64,000 nucleotides of DNA, from positions 15,665,886 to 15,729,885 of the forward strand of contig NC_090759.1 in assembly GCF_036898095.1 (NCBI RefSeq). Reading direction: 5' to 3'. A program made the translations under genes and the position numbers. The stretch is from Palaemon carinicauda. Its lineage: Eukaryota > Arthropoda > Malacostraca > Decapoda > Palaemonidae. The notes under the pieces were generated by a model. That model was not told where the DNA came from, made no database searches, and worked only from the letters and a program-made list of their open reading frames with translations. Each line of letters begins with the position of its first letter. Position 1 is the stretch's first letter. Positions 20,084 through 30,150 of the stretch are shown here, piece by piece.

Positions 20084-22034
20084 AGCGGAGCTATTAAGGT
20101 CATCGACAGGTTGACCGATAGTCTGGTCTTGTTGAGCACCCTTCTCATCAGACAGAACGGTGGGAAGGCGTAGACGTCGATGTTGTCCCACCGTTGTTGG
20201 AAGGCATCTTGCCAGAGTGCTTTGGGGTCCGGGACTGGGGAGCAGTACAGCGGCAGCTTGAAATTCAAGGCTGTCGCGAACAGGTCCACTGTCGGGGAAC
20301 CCCACAAAGTCAGAACTTTGTTGGCTACCTGAGGATCCAAAGACCACTCGGTAATCACTATCTGCGAAGCTCTGGTCAGATTGTCGGCGAGCACATTCCT
20401 TTTGCCAGGAATGAAGCGAGCTAATAGACGTATCGAGTGGACTTCGGTCCATCTCAGTATCTCTACTGCAAGATGGGATAGCTGTTGTGAAAAGGTACCT
20501 CCCTGCTTGTTGATATAAGCCACTACTGTGGTGTTGTCGCTCATCACCACCACAGAGTGGCCCGCCAGGGTCTGTTGGAACTGTTGAAGGGCCAGGAAAA
20601 CGGCCTTCAGCTCTAGCAGGTTGATGTGGAGGCACTTTTCTGATTCTGACCATAGGCCTGAAGCCCTCTGGTTCAGAACGTGGGCCCTCCAACCTTCTTT
20701 TGATGCGTCCGAAAACAGCATCAAATTCGGGGGAAGGACGAGAAGATCCACTCCCTTTCGAAGGTTGTCGTCGGTCAGCCACCATTGCAGGTCCGTCCGT
20801 TCCGCAGGTCCTATCAAAACCAGGAAGTCCGGGAAATCGATGTCTTGATCCCACCGGGACTTGAGCCGCCACTGCAGGGATCTCATCCTGAGGCGGCCGT
20901 TGGGAACCAGACGGGCCAAGGAGGCTAGGTGACCTAAGAGACGTAACCAAGATTGGGCTGGAAGATCTTCTCGACTGAGGAAAGGAAAGGCTTTGCAACC
21001 CTCCTCAGCCTTGCTATCCTGTCATCTGATGGAAAGGCTCTGTGGAGTTCGGTGTCTAATATCATACCTAGATATACCAGTCGTTGTGTTGAGAGCAGAG
21101 AGGACTTCTCGTGATTTACCATGATCCCTAGATCTTGGCAAATTCTCAGAAGCCTGTCTCGGTGTCGAAGAAGGGTCGACTCCGAGTCTGCCAGGATCAG
21201 CCATTCGTCCAGAAAACGGAGGAGACGGATGCCGTTCCTGTGCGCCCACGAAGATATCAGTACGAACACTCTGGTGAACACCTGAGGTGCTGTGGAGAGA
21301 CCGAAATACAGCACCTTGAACTGGTAGATCTTGTTGTCTAGGCTGAATCGTAGGTACTTCCTGGAAGACGGATGGATTGGGATCTGGAAGTACGCGTCCT
21401 TCAGATCCAGTGTGCACATGAAGTCTTGCAGTCTCACTATAAGTCTGATCGTGTCTGCTGTCTCCATGCTGAACGAAGTTTGCTTGACAAACTTGTTTAG
21501 GGCTGAGAGGTCGATGACAGGTCTCCAGCCTCCAGACGCCTTCTTTACAAGAAAGAGTCGACTGAAGAAGCATGGGGAACCGTCCACGACCTCCTGGAGA
21601 GCATCCTTCTTGAGCATGGTCTCGACTTCTGCCCGAAGGGCTAGCCCCTTTGCCGATCCCGTGGCATAGGAGCTCAACGACACTGGATTCGCTGTCAGGG
21701 GAGGTTGAGATGATATGAACGGGACGCGATATCCTTGTCCGATCACAGAGACCGTCCAGGAATCGGCCCCGAGTTGCTGCCACCTGAGCACGCAACTTTG
21801 TAGGCATCCCCCCACAGGTGGACACGCAGGGGGATTGTCAATCCTAGCGTTTGCGGCCTCGGCCGCTCCTTCTAGGATTTTTGCCTCCCCTGGAGGACTT
21901 TCCGCCCTTCTTGTCTTTGACAGGAAAGGGCTGCGGTTTAGACACCTTGGTCTTAGCTGCCGGAGCCTGCTCCGGTGTCCTGCGAGGCTGCTGTTGTTGT
22001 TGAGGAGCTGGAGGTTTGTAAGGCCGAGATGCAA
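19765..22034 (-). pseudogene. DIRS RT / RNase H / MT-like polyprotein (copy 3), one frameshift
   Basis: First frame (22034-20934): RLFLVKKASGGWRPVID, TLDLKDAYFQIPIHP, YFGLSTAPQVFT, and an active site reading FLDE where copy 2 has YLDD, so the second Asp is Glu. A frameshift at about 20920-20934 leads into the second frame (20919-19765): LFSDASKEGW, Glu in INLLELKAV, SDNTTVVAYI and NVLADNLTR (RNase H set complete), then PTVDLFAT, DPKALWQDAFQQRW and VYAFPPF (MT-like block). Its start overlaps the gag end by about 190 nt, as in copy 2. Confidence 0.85.
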
Positions 22035-23596
22035 GGGCCTTCTGGAGGAATGAATCGTGACACGTCTTCCTCCACCTCTCAGCTGTCCGTTCTACGTCCT
22101 TGGGCTCAAACAAGTTTCCTCCAAGGATGGAGGAATGTCTGAGCTTGCTGACATCCATAGCGGGGACCTTCGGGTGGAACCTCTTGGTCACCGCATCACG
22201 ACGCCTGAGAATCGAGTTAGCCCACAGGTTAGTGACCTGGTGAACTAAAAACTCGATGGAGCGCGTGCCCGAGAGGAGGAAGGTCTCCAGGGCCTTCCTA
22301 TTGGTCTCCTTGGACAAGTCCTCAGAGCGCAATAGGATGCCCAGAGACCCTAGCCAGACATCCAGCCATGAAGTGGCCTGCATGGGACAATTCGCGACCT
22401 TCTCTTGGCTCAGGATCTCCGACGCCGAGAATGTCACCTGCCGGGCGTTGAGTTTCTCTAAAGAGAGACCCCTGGTGAGCTCTTCCACGGAGTGGTGGAG
22501 GGGAAGAGCTAAACAAGGCTCGTCCATGAACTCGAAGTACCTCCTCTGCTGCACGCGAGGAGGTGGGAGGAGCTTGTTCCCGGCAGAAGAACGGCTGGAG
22601 GAGGCGAGCTCGGAAAGCTGGCCCTCGACCTTGTCCCTGGCGCTCTTCACCCCCTGGGACCAGGGCAGGGCTGCACTGGTCTTGGGAGGCTTCTGAATGC
22701 CATAAACCTGGTCCAGGACCGTATCCTTGCCTTTGCGAGGAACAGTCTCGGGATCCTTGAAACTATTGAGTTGCCTCATTAGACCAAGGACCTGCCAGAA
22801 GGCGTGCTCCGACTCGCGCTGCTCTCCTCCTTGTGGACTGGCAGCTAAGTCTCCTGTCACCATTGGCTCTTCATGGGGGGACACGCGGACGTTCTCCCGG
22901 GGAAAAGTTGGCTCTGGACGAAACCTCGACGATGATTTGGGCAACGTCTTTGAGTCCTTGGGCTCCCTCCTGGGAGGGATACAGGACTCCATCAAAGAGG
23001 TCTGGAAGGTCCCTCCTACGCGAGACGTTTCTCTTCCTTGAGGTGGGGTTCCTCCCATTGGTGCCGTGGGAGAGTGTCTCACCTCACTGGATTCTCCCGA
23101 GGAAGGGAAAGGTTCGTCCACAGGAGAAGGAGAAAACGCCTGCGAGGGGGAAGGGGCCTTCCCGACGGACGTCTTGGGAGCCAGCTTAACCCTGGGAGAA
23201 GTCACCGCGAAATCCACTCCTCTCCTTCTCTTCAGTGGGGGCGAGGGAGCCTTTGGTTTCAGTCCCAGATCAGCGAGGGCTGGCTTCATAGCCTGCACCA
23301 CCGCTTTCATCAGGGAACCAAACCAAGGCTGGCGGCTGACTGACGCAGTGTCAGCGATCCCCACTGGAGGGAAGGGGATTGGTTGATCCTTAGGAGTGGA
23401 TACTACAAGGCCTGCCTGAAAAGAAGAAAGGGAAGAAGAATGTTGTCTGGACCTCTCCGATGACTCTTCCTGCTCTTGGGCGCGTGCTCGGCACTTCCGC
23501 GATGGTGATCGCGAGGACGATCTGGAAGTACGCAGCCCCGGTACCTCGCAAGGCTGGGCGCACTGCGAAACCCAGCGGGAATCGCGCTGGGGGTCG

Positions 23597-23815
23597 CGCG
23601 ATGGTAGAATTGCTGGTTCGCGCGATGGTAGAATTGCTGGTTCGCGCGATGGTAGAATTGCTGGTTCGCGCGATGGTAGAATTGCTGGTTCGCGCGATGG
23701 CAGAATTGCTGGTTCGCGCGATGGCAGAATTGCTGGTTCGCGCGATGGCAGAATTGCTGGTTCGCGCGATGGCAGAATTGCTGGTTCGCGCGATGGCAGA
23801 ATCGCTGGGTCGCGC
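23597..23815. repeat. 24-bp minisatellite (about 9 units) in gag
   Basis: Unit gcgcgatggtagaattgctg plus gttc, in frame, coding REPAILPS on the minus strand. The first four units carry ggtagaatt and the next five ggcagaatt, so expansion happened at least twice from variant units. Confidence 0.92.
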
Positions 23816-24800
23816 TGGCGCTCGGGCGATAGCAGAATCGCTGGGTCGCGCGTGGGCGACCGTTGGCGCACGGATGCAGGCGCGCAGGTGAGGGTGTGCT
23901 TGAATGCACAGGTGAGCGCGAGTGCCTGGGTAATTGCTGGCGATCACGAGAATGATGGCGTGTAGGCGAACGATGGAGCCTAGGCGAGAGATGGCGCGTT
24001 GGCGAGCGATGGCGCGTTGGACACGCGGGCAACCGACTGCGCACAGGTGAGTTGGCGCGTGGGCGAGTCGGAGCCCTGTGGCGAGCGTTCGTGCGCAGGC
24101 GAAGGATCGCGCGGGCGCGTAGGAGATCGCCGACGCATAGGATGGCGCGCCGTGGCGCGGAGAGAAGCAGCCAACTGAGGCACAGGGCCAGGGGGCGCTG
24201 ATGTGCTCAAAGGTTAAGTCTCGTGGGCGGGTTCAGGAGTTGACTCGTGGGCGCGCATGCACTTTGGATGTGCGCGCAGGAGACTGGAGCGCAGGCGGCG
24301 GTCGACGCGCAGGGGAATGCTGGCGAGGCAATGGAACAATGTCCTAGCCTGCGCCCAGATCCAAAGATCGTGGGCGCGCGGGCGAACGCTGGCGTGCTGG
24401 GCGCGCAGTAGTGTGCTGACGAGCAGGAGGTTGACGGCGCTCAGGAGACTGTTGACGCGCAGGGCGCGCAGCAGGGGCTGAAGTGCGCGCGCTGGTGAGC
24501 AGGAGAGCGCTGGAGATCAGGAGAGGGCTGACGAGCAGGAGAGCGCTGGCGAACAGCGGCGCGTTGGCGAGGAGTCTGACAACTCATCTGCCGCAGAGCG
24601 ATTGCTCGCAGGAGGGCGCTGGCGAGCAGGAGAGCACTGGCGAGCAGGTGAACGCTGGGGAGCAGGAGAGCGGTGGCAAGCAGGAGAGCGCCGGCGAGGA
24701 GAGTCAGGAGACTCTACAGCAGGAGAGCACTGGCGCGCAGGAGAACGCTGGCAATCAGGAGAGCGGTGGCGCTTGCGCGCTACTGAAGGGCGCACAGGTG
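23816..24800. repeat. GC-rich degenerate minisatellite (tgggcgcg / gagcaggagagcgctggc types)
   Basis: Loose short-period repetition of units such as gagcaggagagcgctggc and gcgcgtgggcgag. It codes Ser/Pro/Arg-rich peptides in gag of copy 3, and the reading frame changes within it. GC content is far above the rest of the window. Confidence 0.7.
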
Positions 24801-25974
24801 AAACCTGGCGCGGAAGGGACTTACCCACATTGTGGGATAAGCCCTTCTGCCCCGAAGGGACCGGTGCTTGCGTAGGCAAGGAAGATCTGGCAGGCACAGG
24901 AGATCGCGAACGATCTGCGGAGAGGTCCAATGGAGTTACTGCTACGGTCTGCTCCTGACGAGAAGAGTCCTTCACAGGGGACAACGAGGATGACGACCCG
25001 AAGAGGAGGCGCCTCTTAACTCCCTTGTAAGGAGAAGGAAGGCCTCGGCGACGAAGAGGAGGGCGAGCCTTACGGCGAAGACGACCTCGAGGCAGGGTAT
25101 CACCGTCGTCGGTCCTCCGAGGAGGAGTCTCTGTTAGTGCACTCCCCCAAGGGGGAGCAACACTCGCAGGAGAGACCGTTGGACCCAGCTTCCCCCTCGA
25201 AGGATGTTCAGAGGGGGAACCTGGGCCTTCAGCAACATCCGCAACAGTAGCAGCAGGGGTTTGACCCGACCCGTCGGACGCCTCTGCCACAACAATGTCG
25301 ACAATAGCCAGAGGGTCTACCTCTGGTATTACCGGCAACTGTTGGACAGCTGCCCCCAACTGGATCAGATCAAACAGGGCTTCCTTGGAGGGTGAGCCCT
25401 TAAGCCCCAAGGAAGCCCAGCTGGAAAAGATCATTGTTAGACACAGTCTGGTCGTAATCAACAAAATCAATAATATCCTCCCCCGGAGTAGGAGGGGGAG
25501 CTGCCTCGCTATGGGAGGCAACGCCCTCTCCCACACCCCGAGTTTGGGAAACAAACGAGTGGGAGCTTCGGAGGAGTTTCGGGCAACGGAAGAAGAGTCC
25601 TTGGAGCCTTCCTTCCCCAGGGCAGTCCCTGAGGGAGAACGGTCTCGCTTAGAACTCTTCTTACGCCGCCAGGCAAACCTCTCCCACTGGGAGGTAGGCC
25701 ACTCCTGACATTCCATACAAACATTATCGCTTTCACACCGTTGACCTCGACACTGCGGGCAAAGGGTGTGAGGGTCTGTCTCGACCGCCGACATGAATGT
25801 TCCACAGGGGCGGTCGGGAAGTCCAGGGCATTTCCGCATGATGGGAAGAAAAAAGGTAGAGGCCAACTTCAAACACAAACACACACTGAAAGAAAAAGAA
25901 AAACAGATTAAGGCTGTCAAATATGCGAGGACGGGACAGAAACGTCTGTACATCATCCCAGCCAAAAGTGAAGT

Positions 25975-26156
25975 GAGGCAGCTCACCGGTGTGTGGGGGG
26001 GGAGGGATAGCTAGCTACCCCTCCCCTACCCCCGTGCTAACCAGCGAGGGGGTAATTTAACCCTCGTTAAAATCTAATGGCTCGTCATTTCATCTACGCC
26101 GAAAGTAAACCCTATGTAAATAGCGTGGTTTTTATTTCGGTTACGGAACAAATGAC
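25975..26156 (-). repeat. Right inverted terminal repeat of DIRS copy 3
   Basis: Inverted match to 18097-18262: agtgaggcagctcaccgg, a G run, ctacccctcccctaccc, gtgctaaccagcg, ctaatggctcgtcattt. The unique outer end is gcgtggtttttatttcgg followed by ttacggaacaaatgac, complemented at 18373-18420. It is the element's 5' end on the minus strand. Confidence 0.9.
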
Positions 26157-27930
26157 TTATAAGGAATTCAATTTGAGACCTTGTCATAATGAGGTTTCCA
26201 TTTATATCCTCGAGAAATTTTTGCATTTCCTACTACAATCTGCATAAGCGCAGTATGTATTCAAATTTGTACATGAATTATTTAAAAATTGATTTTTCTT
26301 TGTACCCAGAGATAAAATACAATATCATATACTGTATAACTAAGCAATTGGTTGCAGGTTTCTCATGAGATATAGCAGACCTTAAAATCATTGTCAAATA
26401 AAGATATAAATACACTTTGCAGGTTGCTATCCATATTTTTCTTCATCTGGATAAAAAAAGGAGATGGCTAGTTAGGTTATTACTATGTATTCCATCAACT
26501 GATTATTGAAACTTCCCATTTGAAAGGAAATTATGAAGTCAAGTTTCTACTGGTCAACCAGTCCAATTTTCCTGAGATTATGCATGTGAATTGAAAACAT
26601 TTTTCAAGAGCTTAAATGATGTCAACAGACAGAATTTAATTTCACAGCCTGATGTTAGGATTCTGATGACTCATTTGGTTTTTTGCTTAGATGCCAAAGA
26701 TCTCCCTGAATAAAGATGTGTTACGTTAATTATAATGAAAACTTATTGACCAAGCATAACATAAAAGACAATAAAATCCAAACCTCAACACTAATGATAA
26801 TGAATATCATGCAAACATGTACACACTTAATGATATTTGGCTACACTTTCCAGTAAATTTAGTTCTAAAAATAAAAGCTTCATTCCTTTAATACTGTATA
26901 TACAAGAAAAAGACATTCTCTTTACAATGTCATTATACATCATAAAGATGAAAATATGAATAATTGATTGGAAAAACTATAGGAAATTCATTGCTTACAA
27001 AATATGAAAAAATAATTGGGGTGTATGAACTTGGTTAGGGCAGGCATAAACTTTCTTATTACTTATCAATTTGATTTTCTTTATGGGGAAAATGTTTATG
27101 TCTTTGTCTGAAATACAATATTATGAAGCTAGTTTTACGAATTACAATATATTTTGATTTAGTGTTACCTTAACGGGAGCTAAGCCAGTTGGGATGCAAA
27201 CAGAGTTGTGACTTGGTCTTAAGGTAAGCAGTCAAAGGAGGGCCATAGCCCCAGTAGACAAGTAGGTAAGGCTACAGCTTAAGTGAGGAACCTTATGCCA
27301 AGTAGTGTTCTTGAGTAGAAGTGTTATGTTTTTACGTTTTACCCAAGAAAAATATAATTTATAATAAAAGCGGTGGGTAGAAGCCTAACAAAATCTAATC
27401 CACTTTTCATCTTCTTCAATAGGAATACAGTATTGTTCTATAGTTAATATTTATTGACATTTTAATTACTGACACGGTCCGTCTCAACCAACTACAAAGA
27501 ATACGAGATTTTCAATCCTGCTTTTTATGACAACAGACTACATTCAAAATAGTGCCCAAGTAGTTCTGAAATCGGTATTATTGTACTGTATTACAGGGCA
27601 ATGTAACCTAAGAAAAAAAACTACTTCTTTCTATAGAAAAAAATCCGCTCTCTTCGAAAATGACACTCGTTCCCGTCGCAAATGAATAGTTTCAGAAATA
27701 TATATATATCTATATCCTACAATAATGGGGGATCCCCAGTGGGAACTCGGGATTTTGAGTGGGGAAAACATACTGGGGAAACGGTATATAATGGTGAAAC
27801 AAGCCTTTTCTTCTCTATACATTCCCTTCTTGGATGTATAATAAACGGAGGAAAAGACAAAACCATATACAGTAAGAGGATAAACTTTGGAGGCGCTGTT
27901 GCAAAGGCTATGTCTCATGAAAAAATACGG
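26157..27930. other. AT-rich intergenic DNA, no gene recognised
   Basis: Only short chance frames. One local inverted repeat, ttaccttaa with ttaaggtaa, lies at about 27166-27226 with a loop of about 43 nt. Nothing else is supported. Confidence 0.6.
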
Positions 27931-29122
27931 TAATATTGAGCTGCGCAATTTAACATTGGCAATGTTAGCGTAACATGCTAACATTAGCAGCGTTTTTCAT
28001 TTATTTTTTGTCATTCTACTTGTCAGTTGTAGTCGCTCTCGTTCGTTCGTTTGTGCACAGCAGGTTTCGACCTTCTGCGCAAAAACCTCTCCTCCCTGCG
28101 CATAGACTCCTCCTCCACCAATAGGATTTCTTCTTCGCTAGCCGTCAAATTTATCTATTCGACTTCACCCGCTTTATTCAAGTATATGACTTCAACCAGC
28201 GATGAAAGAAGAAAAATAGTGGAATTGCAACAACCGTATGAAGAAGAAAAGAAGAAGATAATAGGAAACGTGATGTTCAAGAAAGAAGGAATAGAGAAAA
28301 GAAAAGAATGTATTTATCAAATGTGGAAAAAAAGAGAGAAGAAAATAAAAGAATTAGAATAAAGAAGAAAACCAAGGAGGTGCCGATGGAAAGGCGAATC
28401 CCTCCGCCCAACAACGGAACGGAACCAGCACAACTATACTATCCCTTTTATGTAATACCCTCGTATACATATTACGTTTGACCCCAGTATTACTCGTTTT
28501 ATTATCCGATACCTTATAAAATCACCTCATTTTATATTCCCATTAAATATTATTTATCATACACTCAATATTATCTTGCTTTATTACTTTTATACATTTT
28601 GTTATTACCTTGTCACGCCCAGATTTCACATAAATACTTGCTCTCGACAAGTTTCCCATTCTGGTTCATTCATGTTTACTCTAGACTCCGTTGCTTTTCC
28701 GTTAACCAATCACGAACCCATGCGTATGGAAAGTTTGCACAGGGGAGCTAATATTTCTCTACCCCCCCCCCCTTCCAACAAACCCTTTTCCGTGGAAACC
28801 TTTGTCCAAGTCAGGTCTTTGTTAGTTCAAGTGACGTCTTTTTGCGTATTTTACAATGGAAGCTTTAGAAAATTGTAACGACTGTAGTAATCCATACTTT
28901 AAAGTATTTTGGTGAATTCCAATGTTGATAATTTTCTTAAATCTCGTAATGTAATAGCCCAATGTTTACAGTGTTCAAGTCCAGTACTAAACTAAGACGA
29001 AGTTAAGACGTCACAGACTCACAGTCAAAACACCCGGGTGACCCACAAGTTTCGTCGTCACGGTCATAAAAGTAAGTCATTAATTTCTTTAATTTCAATG
29101 TGTTAGTTTTACTATTTTGTTA
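27931..29122. other. Non-coding segment with small open frames of doubtful meaning
   Basis: A 103-codon plus-strand frame at 28051-28362 is Lys/Glu-rich toward its end and has no recognisable domain; I do not call it a gene. The block aatgttagcgtaacatgctaa (about 27962) is related to the tandem repeats at 29123 onward and is internally near-palindromic. Confidence 0.5.
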
Positions 29123-29470
29123 GCGTGCGCAGCTCAATATCACCGCTTGCCAGTGCATACGAGCTTGATGTTTCATTTTCCTGCGAGCGTAAGCGAGCCA
29201 GTGGCGGAACAAGAACCATTATATTTAGCGTTGCTAATGTTAGCGTAACATTACATGTTAGAGTAACATTGCTAATGTTAGCGTGCGCAGCTCAACATTA
29301 CCGCTTGCCGGTACATACGAGTTTGATGTTTTATTTTCCTGCGAGCGTAAGCGAGCCAGTGGCAAAACAAGAACCTTTATATATAGTGTTGCTAATGTTA
29401 TTGTAACAGTGCTAACGTTAGCGTAACATTGCTAATGCTAGCGTGCGTAGCTCAACATTATCTTTTGATG
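29123..29470. repeat. Tandem repeat, period about 158 bp (two units plus partial third)
   Basis: Unit starts agcgtgcgcagctcaa and holds accgcttgcc, tgcgagcgtaagcgagcc and gttgctaatgttagcgtaac. Starts are at about 29123, 29280 and 29438 (partial). Inside each unit the gctaatgttagcgtaaca motif is itself repeated two or three times with variants. Confidence 0.8.
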
Positions 29471-29530
29471 TTTTTGTGTTCTGGTGAGGGAAGCGATCCC
29501 GAATTGGAACAATACCCATAATTAAACATT

Positions 29531-29727
29531 TTAACAGAAAATATATTTTTTCCTGTAGTAAGTTATGTGATTTAACCGGTTTTCACCTTCATTTCAACAG
29601 CAACAACCAGTACGGCTACTTAAAGTTAGTCGAACTGGTTATTCTGTTTGTTAGTGGTTGAAATGAAGGTCAAATTCAGTCAAATTACGTCATTTACAAC
29701 AGGAAAACATATATTTTCTGTTCAAAA
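29531..29727. repeat. Foldback element (MITE-like), about 85-bp inverted arms
   Basis: The left arm (29531-29613: aacagaaaatatat, ttttcctgtagtaa, caccttcatttcaac, aaccagt) and the right arm (29634-29727: actggtta, gttgaaatgaaggtcaaa, caacaggaaaacatata, ttttctgtt) are inverted copies with modest divergence and a spacer of about 20 bp. The unit is nearly a single long hairpin. No coding capacity; consistent with a non-autonomous DNA transposon. I cannot see a clear target duplication. Confidence 0.75.
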
Positions 29728-29995
29728 TGAGAATCTGTAATACAGTAAAACTTTACCCTGAAATCAATGAGATATGTCGTAGCTTAAACTACCTCCACCT
29801 AATCAGACTTTGGGGGCTGTGTCCTTCAATTCTAGAAAGGCTGAACCCTCCTGCCACCCACCTTACATTTATATAACAAGATTTCAAAATGCTATACATC
29901 CTGGGACATGTCTGTTGTATGAAGCAAATGTTGTAATTAGAGGTTAAAAAAAAATTTAATGTAAAATCTAATTTAAGAATAATGGAGCCTTTGTA

Positions 29996-30150
29996 GGGTG
30001 ACGGCCAGATCCGTTTTCATTCATAGAAAATGGGAATATTATAAAGTGGGGTGGACTGTGGCCGTCATTCTAAAATCGAGTTCGGAGAAAACTGGAATAT
30101 TCTGAACTGTGGCCGTCGTTCTAAAAACGATTTTGGCGGGAGAAGCTAAC
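29996..30150. repeat. Short tandem/inverted repeat cluster around a gtggccgtc motif
   Basis: gtggccgtcattctaaaa and gtggccgtcgttctaaaa occur about 50 bp apart (about 30058 and 30111), preceded by gtgacggccagatccg. Related segments gaaaatgggaatatta and gaaaactggaatattc sit between. Nature unknown. Confidence 0.6.

Larger units (their letters stand above)
21844..25839 (-). pseudogene. DIRS gag-like protein (copy 3), repeat-inflated and frameshifted
   Basis: N-terminal frame from about 25839 (MRKCPGLPDRPC) has a Cys/His-rich domain: HTLCPQCRG, C, CMECQEW, alike in spacing to copy 2 gag. It runs through acidic and basic segments and into Ser/Pro/Arg repeats (SPARQRSPA type) at about 24480-24800. 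At least two frame changes lie in the GC-rich repeats at 23870-24520. The C-terminal frame (23871-21844) starts with an 8-residue repeat (REPAILPS), then the conserved half with RRYFEFMDEPCLALPL and SWLDVWLGSLGILL, and ends in a Gln/Pro and Lys/Arg/Gly-rich tail. Gag role by position and homology. Confidence 0.75.
18048..26156 (-). mobile_element. DIRS-like retrotransposon, copy 3 (second subfamily, about 8.1 kb, decayed)
   Basis: DIRS order on the minus strand: right terminal repeat (25975-26156), gag (25839-21844), RT/RNase H (22034-19765), tyrosine recombinase (20083-18897), internal complementary region (18315-18420), left terminal repeat (18048-18270). It is longer than copy 2 because of a GC-rich, repeat-inflated gag. 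Damage includes several gag frameshifts, one in RT, a nonsense codon and a frameshift in the recombinase, and altered catalytic residues in both RT and recombinase. Both ends carry aaatgac; no target duplication is visible. Confidence 0.9.

Noticed and set aside
19895..20998. 367-codon frame over RNase H of DIRS copy 3 as a separate gene
   Set aside because: It is the upstream extension of the recombinase frame overlapping RT/RNase H. Reported as a finding about overlap, not as its own gene.
22727..23891. Several plus-strand frames of 100-143 codons
   Set aside because: Antisense of the repeat-rich gag of DIRS copy 3; high GC leaves all frames open.
28051..28362. 103-codon Lys/Glu-rich frame as a small gene
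   Set aside because: No domain, no codon pattern unlike the surrounding AT-rich DNA, and no neighbouring exons; chance frame.
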